DNA of 64,000 bases from Citrobacter amalonaticus (GCF_018252635.1 NZ_JAGTXM010000002.1:248001-312000); one strand, 5' to 3'; positions 8,844 to 21,006 are shown, counted from the first letter of the stretch. A program made the numbers and translations. The notes: a model not told the origin generated them from the sequence alone.

Positions 8844-10148
8844 TTAATGCAGTTTCAGACGCGGGCGGATCACGCGGTTAATGCTGCCCACCAGCATCAT
8901 CAAACCGGTTTTGAAATAGCCGTGCAGTGCGATCTGATGCATGCGATACAGTGAGATATAGACAAAGCGGGCGATACGCCCTTCCACCATCATCGACCCT
9001 TTGGTCAAATTGCCCATCAGGCTGCCGACGGTCGAGAAATTGGAGAGCGAAACCAGCGAGCCGTGATCTTTGTACTGATATGCTTTCAGCGGCTTACCGT
9101 TCATCTGCGCCAGAATATTGTTCATCGCGCAGGTCGCCATCTGGTGCGCAGCCTGCGCACGTGGTGGGACAAACCCGCCTTCCGGACGCGCACAAGAGGC
9201 ACAGTCACCAATCGCGTAGATATCAGGGTCGCGGCTGGTCTGTAGTGTCGGTTCCACCACCAGTTGGTTAATCCGGTTGGTCTCCAGGCCGCCAATGTCT
9301 TTCATAAAGTCTGGCGCTTTAATCCCCGCCGCCCAGACCATCAGGTCGGCTTCAATATATTCGCCGTCTTTGGTATGCAGACCACCCACATCCGCACTGG
9401 TCACCATCGTCTGGGTCAGAACGCGAACGCCGAGTTTCGTTAATTCGTTATGCGCCGCCGCAGAAATACGCGGTGGCAGCGCGGGCAGAATTCGTTCGCC
9501 TGCTTCCACCAGCGTCACGTTTAGCGCGTCGTTGGTCAGCCCTTTGTAGCCGTAGCTGTGTAGCTGTTTCACGGCGTTATGCAGTTCTGCCGACAGTTCT
9601 ACGCCCGTCGCGCCGCCACCGACAATCGCAATATTTACTTTGCCGTTCGCGCCCATACTGGCGGAATATTTCAGGAACAGGTTCAGCATTTCCTGATGGA
9701 AACGACGCGCCTGATGCGGGTTATCAAGGAAGATACAGTGATCTTTCACGCCCGGCGTGTTGAAGTCGTTGGAGGTACTGCCCAGCGCCATCACCAGTGT
9801 GTCCCAGGCAATTTTGCGCTCAGGTACCAGCAGTTCGCCCTTCTCATCGCGCAGTTCCGCGATGGTAATGGTTTTCGCTTCGCGATCGATATTCATCACC
9901 GAACCCAACTGGAACTGAAAGCCGTGGTTACGGGCATGCGCCAGATAGCTCAGCGCGTCCACGCCTTCATCCAGCGAACCGGTCGCCACTTCATGCAGCA
10001 AGGGCTTCCACAGGTGGCTGTGATTTCTGTCAACCAGCGTAATTTTCGCTTTTTTCTTGCGGCCCAGTTTGTGTCCCAACTGCGTCGCCATTTCCAGCCC
10101 GCCAGCTCCTCCGCCGACAATCACGATCTTTTTCAATGGTGTAGTCAA
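8844..10148 (-). CDS. ndh: NADH:quinone oxidoreductase type II
   Basis: A single-subunit, non-proton-pumping NADH dehydrogenase of the inner membrane face that passes electrons from NADH to ubiquinone. The FAD-binding GGGAGG lies near residues 12-17, the NADH-binding [13 protein letters not shown] near 179, and there is an AIGDCASC motif in the second FAD contact. The start is TTG at 10148: AAGGGGG lies five bases before it and the 434-residue product has exactly the family length. A TTG nine codons upstream has no such site. A perfect FNR site lies about 140 bp upstream, consistent with anaerobic repression known in E. coli. Confidence 0.96.
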   Translation of the reverse strand: MTTPLKKIVIVGGGAGGLEMATQLGHKLGRKKKAKITLVDRNHSHLWKPLLHEVATGSLDEGVDALSYLAHARNHGFQFQLGSVMNIDREAKTITIAELRDEKGELLVPERKIAWDTLVMALGSTSNDFNTPGVKDHCIFLDNPHQARRFHQEMLNLFLKYSASMGANGKVNIAIVGGGATGVELSAELHNAVKQLHSYGYKGLTNDALNVTLVEAGERILPALPPRISAAAHNELTKLGVRVLTQTMVTSADVGGLHTKDGEYIEADLMVWAAGIKAPDFMKDIGGLETNRINQLVVEPTLQTSRDPDIYAIGDCASCARPEGGFVPPRAQAAHQMATCAMNNILAQMNGKPLKAYQYKDHGSLVSLSNFSTVGSLMGNLTKGSMMVEGRIARFVYISLYRMHQIALHGYFKTGLMMLVGSINRVIRPRLKLH

Positions 10149-10284
10149 CGTGACCCCCTTAAAATGATTAACCAATTGTTAATTAAAAGTTATAAACATA
10201 GCCTTTAATTAACAACAAGTTACGACAATGAAAATGTCCTTCGAGAGTGAGAATAACACATGCGGTGCATTGGTCATACCAAAA

Positions 10285-10298
10285 TTGATGTGTATCAA
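10285..10298. promoter_or_regulatory. FNR site upstream of ndh
   Basis: TTGATGTGTATCAA is a perfect match to TTGAT-N4-ATCAA. FNR represses ndh in E. coli without oxygen. Confidence 0.88.
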
Positions 10299-10340
10299 GT
10301 TTTGCTGCTGAAAAGATAGACAACACCCGAAAAACAGGCA

Positions 10341-10367
10341 AAAAAAAACCAGCCCGAAGGCTGGTTT
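10341..10367 (-). terminator. Terminator of the hinT-ycfP cluster
   Basis: AAACCAGCC (10346-10354), loop CGAA, GGCTGGTTT (10359-10367). The minus strand continues into a run of Ts. It lies 28 bp past ycfP. Confidence 0.92.
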
Positions 10368-10394
10368 GATTCGACCATTCTGGCAGACAAGGGG

Positions 10395-10937
10395 TTAACC
10401 TAAGGTCTTAAACGCCTTGATGCGCTGCAAATGCGGCGAAATGTTTTTAAATTTATGTGTCTGCTCTTCATCCCACACGATCTCATAAAAATGGTGGAGC
10501 TCTTCTGAAGATCGCTGACTGTTCAGGGCTTCGTCATGACGCGAGAGAATGACCAGGCAACGATCGCGATTCTTCTCACGGAAGTTGGTCACGCACTTGG
10601 TGGCGATATCAGCATACTCTTCCGGACGATCGATCTTGCCTTCCATGTTCTCGTACGGGAACAGATTCGGATTAAACACCACCTGCCGAACATCGCAAAG
10701 AAAACCAATGCGTTCTGCCCAGTAGCCACCGAGGCCAACGCCGCAAATTAACGGTCGCTCATCAACATTAAGCTGCAACATTTTGTCCACTTCTTTCAGC
10801 AGATGTTGCATGTCATGTTTCGGATGACGCGTGCTGTAGCTGATCAGTCTGACGTCCGGGTCAATAAACTGCAGCTGCAAGACTTTTTCGTGGTTTCCCG
10901 GACTGTTAGAGTCGAAACCGTGTAAATAGATAATCAT
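10395..10937 (-). CDS. ycfP: YcfP, UPF0227 alpha/beta-hydrolase-like protein
   Basis: A 180-residue cytoplasmic protein with an alpha/beta-hydrolase-like fold: [11 protein letters not shown] at the N-terminus resembles the oxyanion-hole HG motif. The usual nucleophile elbow is replaced by GVGLGGYWA (residues about 66-74), where the expected serine is leucine. A late His occurs in EQTHKF. The catalytic Ser seems absent, so esterase activity should not be assumed. It is the last gene of the hinT-ycfL-lpoB-thiK-nagZ-ycfP cluster, 21 bp after nagZ. Confidence 0.9.
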   Translation of the reverse strand: MIIYLHGFDSNSPGNHEKVLQLQFIDPDVRLISYSTRHPKHDMQHLLKEVDKMLQLNVDERPLICGVGLGGYWAERIGFLCDVRQVVFNPNLFPYENMEGKIDRPEEYADIATKCVTNFREKNRDRCLVILSRHDEALNSQRSSEELHHFYEIVWDEEQTHKFKNISPHLQRIKAFKTLG

Positions 10938-10958
10938 CGCATCCTCACCAAACGTGCG

Positions 10959-12799
<1,841 letters not shown>

Positions 12800-12819
<20 letters not shown>

Positions 12820-13444
12820 CTTTACCTGACCAGATTATCTCGCCAGTTTGTACCAGCATTAATTGCATTTGCAGCGATGGCGCATTGACGTTACCCGAGG
12901 CACTGGAATACAGCACATAGTGCGCGCCGACATTACGGGCAATACCAATCGCTTTGCTACGCGTTCCCAGACTGTCCTGCGGCGACAGCCCTAACTGCTG
13001 TTTTGCCATTGACAACTGTTGCGCAGATACCAGGGTAAATTTGCCATTATTTGCCAGCGCGTTGCGCAGCGTTTCAGTGGCTTCACCTGCGTTCAGCGAA
13101 CCGTTAGTGCGGTTATTGACGCTATCGACCAACAACACGCTCCCCGCCGTGACGCCATCGGCCTGCAGCATTTTGCCCACCATCGGCTGCATCGCGCTAT
13201 TCCAGTCATAATGACGAATGCGCGGTGCCGGCGCCGCCGTCTGATCTTCATGTTCGATAGGACCAGGCTGTTCCGGGATCGTTGGCACCGAAGGAACTCC
13301 CGGTGCAGGTTCTTGTGGGTGCGCGGGCTGTTCCGGCGTGGGTTTCACCTCATCAACCGGTGCAGGTTCGCGTTGCGTCACACAACCGGACAGGAACATC
13401 GCCAGCGCGGCTATCAATGCGTAGCGACTCATTTTTGTCTTCAA
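12800..13444 (-). CDS. lpoB: Outer-membrane lipoprotein LpoB, activator of PBP1b
   Basis: LpoB spans the periplasm from the outer membrane and stimulates PBP1b (MrcB). The lipobox LSGC gives lipidated C21. A disordered proline-rich linker follows (about residues 28-72), then the globular domain beginning [15 protein letters not shown] at 13444 (AAGGGG six bases upstream) is preferred and gives 214 residues; ATG at 13432 would shorten it by four, without changing the lipobox. It is between ycfL and thiK in the operon. Confidence 0.95.
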
Positions 13445-13454
13445 GATTCACCCC

Positions 13455-13832
13455 TTACAAATAAAGATAAAGTCTGACTTTGTGCGCCCCCAGATAATTG
13501 GCGCTGCCATACAGCGTGACCGATGAACGCGCCGGGATCGTCACGCTGCGTGGCGCTTCCAGTGGGTGCATTTCTAACCCTCTGGCGTCATACCAGTAAA
13601 AGCGATAATGAACGGTAACGGGTTCTTGCCTTTCGTTATACAGCGTTGAGGATGCAGAGGGCTGAATATCCGATGTGGTCAACGTCGGTTCTTGCGCGGA
13701 GATCCCCGCCGCCAGCAGCGTCGACTCCATCACCAGCGACTGTTCATCACTTACCGGGATCTCAGGATGAGAACGGCATCCGGCAAGTAAGAGCAGACCC
13801 AGTGAAAGCGCAATGCATCCTCTGGTCATCAT
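13455..13832 (-). CDS. ycfL: Putative lipoprotein YcfL
   Basis: A 125-residue DUF1425-type lipoprotein with lipobox LAGC at residues 16-19. The mature part is predicted beta-rich, with [17 protein letters not shown] near the middle. Function is unknown. The start codon overlaps the hinT stop by four bases (ATGA) and the gene is 10 bp ahead of lpoB. Its constant linkage to lpoB suggests an envelope role, but that is inference. Confidence 0.9.
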   Translation of the reverse strand: MMTRGCIALSLGLLLLAGCRSHPEIPVSDEQSLVMESTLLAAGISAQEPTLTTSDIQPSASSTLYNERQEPVTVHYRFYWYDARGLEMHPLEAPRSVTIPARSSVTLYGSANYLGAHKVRLYLYL

Positions 13833-14191
13833 GACAACCCTTTGTGCGCAAGCATAGGACCGAGCGCACGACCGCCCAGCAGATGCATATGGATGTGATA
13901 CACCTCCTGCCCGCCGTGACGATTGGTATTCATGATCAGGCGGTAGCCATCTTCGGCAATGCCCTCCTGCTCGGCAATTTTTGCCGCAACGGTAATCATC
14001 CGTCCCAGAGCCTGCTCATGCTCGGCGCTGACGTCATTAACCGTCGGGATTAGAACGTTGGGAATGATCAGGATGTGTGTAGGCGCCTGTGGTGAAATAT
14101 CCCGGAATGCCGTCACCAGGTCGTCCTGATAAACGATATCGGAAGGGATTTCACGACGAATAATCTTGCTGAATATAGTCTCTTCTGCCAC
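13829..14191 (-). CDS. hinT: HIT-family purine nucleoside phosphoramidase HinT
   Basis: Hydrolyses AMP-lysine and aminoacyl-adenylate-type phosphoramidates. The 120-residue protein carries the histidine triad HIHMH at 99-103 with nucleophile H101. It is one residue longer (final Ser) than my recollection of E. coli HinT. It heads the hinT-ycfL-lpoB-thiK-nagZ-ycfP cluster. Confidence 0.96.
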   Translation of the reverse strand: MAEETIFSKIIRREIPSDIVYQDDLVTAFRDISPQAPTHILIIPNVLIPTVNDVSAEHEQALGRMITVAAKIAEQEGIAEDGYRLIMNTNRHGGQEVYHIHMHLLGGRALGPMLAHKGLS

Positions 14192-14541
14192 GACGTTTTC
14201 CTTTTCTAAAAATAGCCATGCGTGATGTCATGCTACGCTGAGCCACATTGCGAGTATAGAGTATGATCGACTTAAACCTGCTCTTTCAACCTTAACCCAC
14301 GATTTCTTAAGCAAAAAACCACTATGGTGGCGCACTTATAGCCATTTCTCTCCTCTCCAGCTCCAAAAAGTAATGAAACAAGATTTCAGAAAGCAAGTTA
14401 CATCTGTTTACAGAGTGAATATGAATGCGTATATTTCGCATTTGCATTTTCATGCGCATTAAATGGTTAAAAAAATAAAAAGGGGCTCATCGCCACCTTA
14501 CAGGCCTGAGCCAAAATTCGTTCACTATTAAGGGCTTTCTG
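14192..14541. promoter_or_regulatory. Divergent control region of hinT and fhuE
   Basis: 350 bp without a gene. A 19-bp inverted repeat with arms AATGCG/CGCATT sits near 14424-14442 and could be a degenerate Fur or other operator; its match to the Fur consensus is poor. GGCTCA at 14484-14489 pairs with TGAGCC at 14507-14512, and the minus strand then runs into a long T-rich stretch, resembling a terminator pointing away from fhuE. fhuE itself has AAGGG ahead of its ATG. Confidence 0.5.
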
Positions 14542-16737
14542 ATGTCTTTCACAACACACAACAGGGATGAACAACGCCAGGCTGGCACAACACTATCATT
14601 GCTGGCGGCCTGTATCGCGATGGCATTGATGCCATCCATGAGTTTCGCGGCGCCCACTCCGGAAGAGACTGTCATTGTCGACGGTTCTGCGCCAGCGGCC
14701 TCAACGGAAAGCGGCGAACAGGATTACAGCGTCAAATCTACAGCCGCCGGAACTAAAATGATGATGACCCAGCGCGATATCCCGCAATCGGTCAGCATCG
14801 TCAGCGAGCAACGCATGGAAGACCAGCAGTTGCAAACGTTGGGCGACGTGATGGACAGCACGCTCGGGATCAGCAAAAGCCAGGCGGATTCCGACCGCGT
14901 CAGCTATTTCTCCCGTGGTTTCCAGATTGATAACTACATGGTTGATGGTATTCCGACCTGGTTCGAATCCCGCTGGAACCTGGGTGATGCCCTCACCGAT
15001 ATGGCGCTTTATGAGCGCGTGGAAGTGGTGCGCGGCGCAAACGGCTTGATGACCGGCACCGGCAACCCGTCAGCCTCCATCAATATGATTCGTAAACATG
15101 CCACCAGCCGTGAGTTCAAAGGCAACGTGTCGGCGGAATATGGCAGTTGGAATAAACAGCGCTACGTATTGGATCTGCAAAGCCCGCTCACCGATGACGG
15201 TAATGTGCGTAGCCGCATTGTGGCGGGTTATCAGGACAATGACTCCTGGCTCGATCGCTATCACAGCGAGAAAAACGTCTTCTCTGGCATCATTGATGCT
15301 GACCTGGGGGAAACCACCAGCCTTGCCGCCGGGTATGAGTACCAAAAAATCAAAGTGGATAGCCCTACCTGGGGAGGCCTGCCGCGCTGGAATACCGACG
15401 GCAGCAAAAACAGCTATGACCGCGCCCGCAGCACCGCACCAGACTGGGCGTATAACGATAAAGAGATCAACAAAATCTTTGTCACGTTCAAACAGCGTTT
15501 TGCCGACACCTGGCAGGCGACGATGAATGCGACCCACTCGGAAATCAAGTTCGACAGTAAAACGATGTATGTCGATGCCTGGGTGAACAAAGCAGACGGT
15601 ATGTTGGTCGGCCCTTATGCCAGCTACGGACCGGGTTATGACTATGTCGGCGGCACAGGCTGGAACAGCGGTAAACGTAAAGTGGATGCGCTGGATCTCT
15701 TTGCCGACGGCGGCTATGACCTGTTCGGCCGTCAGCATAACCTGATGTTTGGCGGCAGCTACAGCAAACAGAACAACCGCTATTTCAGCTCCTGGGCTAA
15801 CGTCTTTCCGGATGAGATCGGCAGTTTCAATAACTTCAATGGTAATTTCCCGGAAACCAACTGGTCACCACAGTCGCTGGCCCAGGACGACACGACACAC
15901 ATGAAGTCATTGTATGCCGCGACCCGCATTTCTCTGGCGGATCCGCTGCACCTGATCCTCGGCGCACGCTATACCAACTGGCGTATTGATACCCTGAGCT
16001 ACAGCATGGAGAAAAACCACACCACGCCCTACGCCGGTCTGGTTTACGACATCAACGATAACTGGTCAACTTATGCCAGCTACACGTCCATCTTCCAGCC
16101 GCAAAACAAACGCGACAGAAGTGGAAAATACCTCACACCGATTACCGGCAATAACTATGAGGTGGGCCTGAAATCTGACTGGATGAACAGTCGCCTGACC
16201 ACCACCCTCGCCGTGTTCCGCATTGAACAGGATAACGTTGCGCAGTCGACAGGCACGCCAATTCCGGGTAGCAATGGTGAAATCGCGTATAAAACAGCGA
16301 ACGGAACCGTCAGCAAAGGCGTTGAATTTGAAGTTAACGGGGCGATTACCGATAACTGGCAGATGACCTTTGGCGCAACGCGGTATGTCGCGGAAGACAA
16401 TGAAGGTAATGCCGTCAATCCAAACCTACCGCGCACCAGCGTCAAGCTGTTCACTCGTTACCGTCTGCCGATGATGCCTGATTTGACCGTGGGCGGTGGC
16501 GTAAACTGGCAGAACCGCGTGTACACCGATACCGCGACGCCGTATGGTACCTTCCGTGCAGAGCAAGGCAGTTACGCACTGGTAGATCTGTTCACCCGCT
16601 ACCAGGTGACCAAAAACTTCTCCGTACAGGGTAACGTCAATAACCTGTTCGATAAAACCTACGACACCAACGTCGAAGGGTCGATTGTTTATGGCGAACC
16701 GCGCAACGTGAGTATCACCGCCAACTATCAGTTCTAA
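14542..16737 (+). CDS. fhuE: TonB-dependent receptor FhuE for ferric coprogen/rhodotorulate
   Basis: An outer-membrane receptor for fungal hydroxamate siderophores (coprogen, ferrioxamine B, rhodotorulic acid), energised by TonB-ExbBD. The 731 residues comprise a signal peptide ending SMSFAA, a TonB box ETVIVDG, a plug domain with RGFQIDNYMVDGIPTW, and a barrel ending in NYQF. Sequence is strongly like E. coli FhuE throughout. Iron repression by Fur is expected from family knowledge, but I do not see a convincing Fur box. Confidence 0.95.
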   Translation: MSFTTHNRDEQRQAGTTLSLLAACIAMALMPSMSFAAPTPEETVIVDGSAPAASTESGEQDYSVKSTAAGTKMMMTQRDIPQSVSIVSEQRMEDQQLQTLGDVMDSTLGISKSQADSDRVSYFSRGFQIDNYMVDGIPTWFESRWNLGDALTDMALYERVEVVRGANGLMTGTGNPSASINMIRKHATSREFKGNVSAEYGSWNKQRYVLDLQSPLTDDGNVRSRIVAGYQDNDSWLDRYHSEKNVFSGIIDADLGETTSLAAGYEYQKIKVDSPTWGGLPRWNTDGSKNSYDRARSTAPDWAYNDKEINKIFVTFKQRFADTWQATMNATHSEIKFDSKTMYVDAWVNKADGMLVGPYASYGPGYDYVGGTGWNSGKRKVDALDLFADGGYDLFGRQHNLMFGGSYSKQNNRYFSSWANVFPDEIGSFNNFNGNFPETNWSPQSLAQDDTTHMKSLYAATRISLADPLHLILGARYTNWRIDTLSYSMEKNHTTPYAGLVYDINDNWSTYASYTSIFQPQNKRDRSGKYLTPITGNNYEVGLKSDWMNSRLTTTLAVFRIEQDNVAQSTGTPIPGSNGEIAYKTANGTVSKGVEFEVNGAITDNWQMTFGATRYVAEDNEGNAVNPNLPRTSVKLFTRYRLPMMPDLTVGGGVNWQNRVYTDTATPYGTFRAEQGSYALVDLFTRYQVTKNFSVQGNVNNLFDKTYDTNVEGSIVYGEPRNVSITANYQF

Positions 16738-16780
16738 TATCCTTGCCAGACCTTATCCGGCCTCGGGCATGACAGGATGT

Positions 16781-16806
16781 AAAAAAGGCAGCCATTCGGC
16801 TGCCTT
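16781..16806 (-). terminator. Terminator of ptsG
   Basis: AAGGCAGCC (16785-16793), loop ATTC, GGCTGCCTT (16798-16806), with T-run on the minus strand. It lies 24 bp past the ptsG stop and also faces the end of fhuE. Confidence 0.9.
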
Positions 16807-16829
16807 AGTTCTCCCCAATGTCTTAGGTC

Positions 16830-18263
16830 TTAGCTGTTACGGATGTATTCATCCATCTCAGTTTTCAGGTTATCGGATTTCGTACCGAAGATAGCCTGAA
16901 CACCGGAGCCTGCGACCACCACACCTGCGGCGCCCAGTTTCTTCAGGCCAGCCTGATCCACTTTCGCCACGTCAGCCACGCTGACACGCAGACGGGTAAT
17001 GCACGCATCCAGGTTAGTGATGTTTTCTTTACCACCAAACGCCGCAATCAGCGCAGGCGCCATTTCACTGGTCGCGCCAGCTTTCGCGTCATCGGTATTG
17101 TCTTCACGACCCGGGGTCTTCAGATCCAATGCTTTGATCAGCACACGGAAGATGGTGTAGTAAACAATTGCGTAGCCCGCACCAACAATCGGGAACAGCC
17201 ACAGCTTGCTGCTGTTACCGGACAGCACGATAAAGTCGATCAGACCGTGTGAGAACGAGGTACCGTCGCGCATACCCAGCAGGATACAGATCGGGAACGC
17301 CAGACCAGCCAGAATCGCGTGGATAACGTACAGGATCGGCGCAACGAACATGAAGGAGAACTCGATCGGCTCGGTGATACCGGTCAGGAACGAGGTCAAC
17401 GCCGCGGAGATCATGATACCGCCCACTTTGGCGCGGTTTTCAGGTTTCGCAGAGTGCCAGATAGCAATCGCCGCTGCCGGCAGACCATACATTTTGAACA
17501 GGAAGCCGCCAGACAACATGCCCGCCGTCGGGTCACCTGCCATGTAACGAGGAATATCGCCGTGGAAGACCTGACCTGCTGCGTTGGTGTATTCGCCGAT
17601 CTGCATCTGGAAAGGAACGTTCCAGATATGGTGCAGACCAAACGGAACCAGGCAGCGTTCAATGAAGCCGTAGATACCGAACGCCACAACCGGGTTCTGG
17701 TAGGCAGCCCACTGAGAGAATGTCTGGATAGCAGTACCGATTGGCGGCCAAATGAAGGACAGAATCACACCGGTAAAGATCGCCGCCAGACCAGAGATGA
17801 TCGGCACGAAACGCTTACCAGCAAAGAAGCCCAGATACTCAGGCAGCTTGATACGGTAGAAGCGGTTGAACATATACGCTGCAATCGCACCGGAGATAAT
17901 CCCCCCGAGCACACCCGTGTCTGCAAGGTGTTTTGCTGCGATTTCTTCAGCAGGTAAGTGCAGAACCAGCGGCGCGACCACGGCCATGGTTTTCACCATG
18001 ATGCCATAGGCAACGACCGCAGCCAGAGCCGAAACGCCATCGTTGTTGGTAAAGCCAAGGGCGACACCGATAGCGAAAATCAGCGGCATGTTTGCAAAAA
18101 CAGAACCGCCGGCTTCTGCCATCACGTGCGAGACAACGGCTGGCAGCCAGCTGAAGTTTGCGGAACCGACGCCCAGCAGGATACCTGCGATAGGCAATAC
18201 GGATACCGGCAGCATCAGCGATTTACCGACCTTTTGCAGGTTAGCAAATGCATTCTTAAACAT
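16830..18263 (-). CDS. ptsG: Glucose-specific PTS permease EIICB(Glc)
   Basis: Imports and phosphorylates glucose. The 477-residue protein has a membrane EIIC domain (residues about 1-385, with the family motif [15 protein letters not shown]) and a C-terminal EIIB domain with phospho-cysteine in [13 protein letters not shown] (about residue 421). The start at 18263 is set by CAGGAG eleven bases upstream. The 5' leader carries the SgrS-pairing sequence and an Mlc-like operator lies further upstream, so sugar-phosphate-stress silencing and glucose induction are expected. Confidence 0.97.
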   Translation of the reverse strand: MFKNAFANLQKVGKSLMLPVSVLPIAGILLGVGSANFSWLPAVVSHVMAEAGGSVFANMPLIFAIGVALGFTNNDGVSALAAVVAYGIMVKTMAVVAPLVLHLPAEEIAAKHLADTGVLGGIISGAIAAYMFNRFYRIKLPEYLGFFAGKRFVPIISGLAAIFTGVILSFIWPPIGTAIQTFSQWAAYQNPVVAFGIYGFIERCLVPFGLHHIWNVPFQMQIGEYTNAAGQVFHGDIPRYMAGDPTAGMLSGGFLFKMYGLPAAAIAIWHSAKPENRAKVGGIMISAALTSFLTGITEPIEFSFMFVAPILYVIHAILAGLAFPICILLGMRDGTSFSHGLIDFIVLSGNSSKLWLFPIVGAGYAIVYYTIFRVLIKALDLKTPGREDNTDDAKAGATSEMAPALIAAFGGKENITNLDACITRLRVSVADVAKVDQAGLKKLGAAGVVVAGSGVQAIFGTKSDNLKTEMDEYIRNS

Positions 18264-18271
18264 AATTGAGA

Positions 18272-18287
18272 GTGCTCCTGAGTATTT
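18272..18287 (-). promoter_or_regulatory. SgrS small-RNA pairing site in ptsG leader
   Basis: The mRNA reads AAATACTCAGGAGCAC just ahead of the start, covering the ribosome-binding site. In E. coli SgrS pairs with this sequence via Hfq to block translation and trigger RNase E cleavage. The sequence matches that target as I remember it. Confidence 0.82.
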
Positions 18288-18359
18288 GTGCTTTCTACGT
18301 TCACACGCATTGGCGAGGGGGGAGAACCCCGCCGTGGACAGAGCATCTAAGTGCCCTTT

Positions 18360-18382
18360 ATTTATTACACAGAGTAAAATAA
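18360..18382. promoter_or_regulatory. Mlc operator upstream of ptsG
   Basis: An A/T-rich inverted repeat with arms ATTTATTACAC and GAGTAAAATAA closely resembles the E. coli ptsG operator of the glucose repressor Mlc. It lies about 97 bp upstream of the start codon. Confidence 0.72.
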
Positions 18383-18484
18383 ATCAGCGAAATATAGTTT
18401 GACGGCTATCACGTTTCAACTCTGGACCGCGCGCCAAGTTGCACATTTTGACAAAAAAAGTATCTAAATGTGTCAGATCGCTCA

Positions 18485-18510
18485 TTCACCGCCCACTTTG
18501 TGGCGGTGAA
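18485..18510. other. Isolated strong hairpin between ycfH and ptsG
   Basis: TTCACCGCC (18485-18493) pairs with GGCGGTGAA (18502-18510) over an 8-base loop. Neither strand has a following T-run. It lies 46 bp beyond ycfH and could be a transcript 3' end or part of the ptsG promoter region. Confidence 0.5.
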
Positions 18511-18555
18511 CTTTACTCGCTTTACGTATTAATTACGAGCTTTAAAAAAACTCAA

Positions 18556-19353
18556 CTACGAGGCTGACTGCAGGCGGGAAGCGTTGATATGGAACAGGCG
18601 GGCAAAGTTATCGGTGGTGATCTGTGCCAGTTCTTCAACGGCCACACCTTTCAATACGGCCATGTATTCCGCCACGTCGCGGACCATCGCTGGCTGGTTC
18701 TCTTTGCCCCGATGCGGTACCGGCGCGAGATACGGGGAATCCGTCTCCACCAGCAGTCGATCCAATGGCACGTATCGCGCAGCGTCACGTAACGGTTCAG
18801 CGTTACGGAAGGTCACAATGCCGGAAAAAGAGATATAAAAACCCAGATCCAGGAGTGTACCCGCCGTTTCTCTGTCTTCTGTAAAACAGTGTAGTACGCC
18901 GCCACAATCCGTCACGTTTTCATGGCGAAGAATCGCCAGCGTATCGGCGCGAGCATCACGGGTGTGGACAATCACCGGCTTGTTCAGTTCACGGCCTATC
19001 TGGATATGATGAATGAACGACTCCTGTTGGCGCACCTTCGTTTCGGGGGTATAAAAATAGTCCAGCCCTGTTTCCCCCATCGCCACCACGCCCTCGTCGG
19101 CCGCCAGATGACGCAGTTCTTCCACGTCATACGGTTCGTCCTGATTCAGTGGATGCACGCCGCAGGAGAAAACGACGTTGTCACGCTGGCCAACCAGTTC
19201 CCGCATACCGCGGTATCCCGGCAGCGTCGTTGCCACCGCCAGACAGAATTTCACATCGCGCGCGGCCGCCTTCGCCAGCACGTCATCCACATCCTTATGT
19301 AGAGATTGATAATCCAAGCCATCGAGATGGCAGTGCGAGTCGACTAAAAACAT
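18556..19353 (-). CDS. ycfH: TatD-family metal-dependent hydrolase YcfH
   Basis: A 265-residue TIM-barrel metallohydrolase of the TatD DNase family. Metal ligands include HCH in DSHCHLD (H7, H9), E in GETGLDY, H in VIVHTRDA, H in LHCF, and D in VETDSPYLAP. The substrate of YcfH is not established, although relatives act as 3'-5' exonucleases. ATG at 19353 gives the family length; a longer frame adds 20 unrelated residues. It follows holB by 10 bp. Confidence 0.93.
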   Translation of the reverse strand: MFLVDSHCHLDGLDYQSLHKDVDDVLAKAAARDVKFCLAVATTLPGYRGMRELVGQRDNVVFSCGVHPLNQDEPYDVEELRHLAADEGVVAMGETGLDYFYTPETKVRQQESFIHHIQIGRELNKPVIVHTRDARADTLAILRHENVTDCGGVLHCFTEDRETAGTLLDLGFYISFSGIVTFRNAEPLRDAARYVPLDRLLVETDSPYLAPVPHRGKENQPAMVRDVAEYMAVLKGVAVEELAQITTDNFARLFHINASRLQSAS

Positions 19354-19363
19354 AATGTCTCTC

Positions 19364-20368
19364 TTACAGGTGGGGAACAGGCAACACAGTGCCTGGTTGC
19401 AGGTAATGCTCAATTTGCAGAAGAAGATCGGTCAACACCAGTTCACGGTTTATTCCACTCACGGTAAGCAGTTGCTCGCGGCAGTGGCAGATGGCATTAA
19501 GTATTGCCTGGATACGCATCTGCGACAGTTGACCGGCAATCGTGGCGATCAGTTGCCCGGCATCCGCATTGGTCATCATAGTGGCTCCGTTCTGGTGCTT
19601 AAGCGCATCTATCATTAACGTCGCGAGCCAGTGCAGTCTGGCAGGTGCCTGTTCATGATTCAGTACCGCCAATAATGAGTACCAGTCACCCGCTGGAATA
19701 CTGCTCGCCAGCGCCTGACACAGCGCGTCGCGCTGGGACCAGCTTTCAGAGCCTAACAGGCTCAGAGCCGCCCCTGGAGAACCGGCACTCAGGCGCAGTG
19801 CGCTCAACAATGTATCTTGTGACACCGTCACTTCTCGTGCAAGCCACGATACCGCGTACGGTTCAGCCGGTGGCGCGAGATGATGTAAACGGCAACGGCT
19901 TCGCAGCGTCGCCAGTAATCGCGCGGGTTCACGGCAGGCGAGAAAGAACCAGGTTTGCGCGGGCGGTTCCTCCAGCGTTTTGAGCAGCGCATTGGCAGCG
20001 GCATCAGTCATCAGTGCCGCATCCGGGATCCAGACAACTTTGGCTCCGCCCAGTCGCGCACGCTCATACAGTTTTTCACTCACTTCACGCACAGCATCAA
20101 TGCCCAGCGTGTTTTTCCCTTTTTCCGGGAAAAGTGAATAGTAGTCCGGATGCGTTCCTGCCTGCATAAGCTGGCAACCACGACAATGGCCGCAGCTTTT
20201 ATGTCCATCCGGTTGCTGGCAAAGCAGGTAGCGGCTCAACGCATAGATCAATGCGTCGTCGCCCATCCCCGGTAAGGCCTGAATCAATAGCGCATGGTGA
20301 CCCTTTCCCGCCTGATAGCTCGCTACCAGCTTCTCGAAGTCAGGTCGTAACCATGGATACCATTTCAT
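19364..20368 (-). CDS. holB: DNA polymerase III delta' subunit HolB
   Basis: A subunit of the clamp loader, which places the beta clamp on DNA. It has an AAA+ fold with degenerate P-loop ([10 protein letters not shown], residues about 31-40), a zinc-binding set C50, C59, C62, C65, and the SRC motif ([10 protein letters not shown]). ATG at 20368 overlaps the tmk stop as ATGA, and the 334-residue product equals the E. coli length; the longer frame is not supported. Confidence 0.95.
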   Translation of the reverse strand: MKWYPWLRPDFEKLVASYQAGKGHHALLIQALPGMGDDALIYALSRYLLCQQPDGHKSCGHCRGCQLMQAGTHPDYYSLFPEKGKNTLGIDAVREVSEKLYERARLGGAKVVWIPDAALMTDAAANALLKTLEEPPAQTWFFLACREPARLLATLRSRCRLHHLAPPAEPYAVSWLAREVTVSQDTLLSALRLSAGSPGAALSLLGSESWSQRDALCQALASSIPAGDWYSLLAVLNHEQAPARLHWLATLMIDALKHQNGATMMTNADAGQLIATIAGQLSQMRIQAILNAICHCREQLLTVSGINRELVLTDLLLQIEHYLQPGTVLPVPHL

Positions 20369-21006
20369 TCGCCCTGCTCCTTCACCCACTCGGTGATGGT
20401 GGTACGAATATCGCTCATCACTTTATCCAGCGGCTGCGTCGCATCAATTGTCCTGATACTCGCATCCTGTGCTGCGAGCTCCAGATAGCGGGCACGGGTA
20501 CGATTGAAGAAATCGAATGATTCCTGTTCGATGCGGTCCAGTTCACCACGGGCGCGGGCGCGCTTCAGCCCCACCTCGGGTGTGACGTCCAGGTACAGGG
20601 TTAAATCCGGGCGGAAATCCCCCAGTACGGCATCGCGTAGCGTCGCCAGCATATCCTGATCAACGCCGCGACCACCTCCCTGATACGCCTGGGTGGACAG
20701 GTCATGACGGTCGCCAATCACCCATTTACCTTCTGCGAGCGCGGGCTTAATGACCGTCTCAACCAGTTGCACCCGCGCGGCATAGAACATCAGCACTTCG
20801 GCTTTTACGGTAATGGTTTCGTCACCGACCGAGCGAATGTCCAGTACCAGGCTACGCAGTTTTTCTGCCAGCTGAGTACCGCCCGGCTCGCGGGTAAAAA
20901 CCATGTCGCGAATGCCGAGTTGTTCAAGCGTCTCAACCACAACATTCTTTGCCGTCGTTTTTCCTGCGCCTTCCAGCCCCTCGATGACGATATAATTACT
21001 GCGCAT
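20365..21006 (-). CDS. tmk: Thymidylate kinase Tmk
   Basis: Phosphorylates dTMP to dTDP; essential for dTTP synthesis. The 213-residue P-loop kinase has GLEGAGKT at 10-17, a DR(X) motif as [16 protein letters not shown], and LID-region arginines in [15 protein letters not shown]. It overlaps mltG upstream by 11 bp and holB downstream by 4 bp, indicating a tight operon. Confidence 0.97.
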   Translation of the reverse strand: MRSNYIVIEGLEGAGKTTAKNVVVETLEQLGIRDMVFTREPGGTQLAEKLRSLVLDIRSVGDETITVKAEVLMFYAARVQLVETVIKPALAEGKWVIGDRHDLSTQAYQGGGRGVDQDMLATLRDAVLGDFRPDLTLYLDVTPEVGLKRARARGELDRIEQESFDFFNRTRARYLELAAQDASIRTIDATQPLDKVMSDIRTTITEWVKEQGE

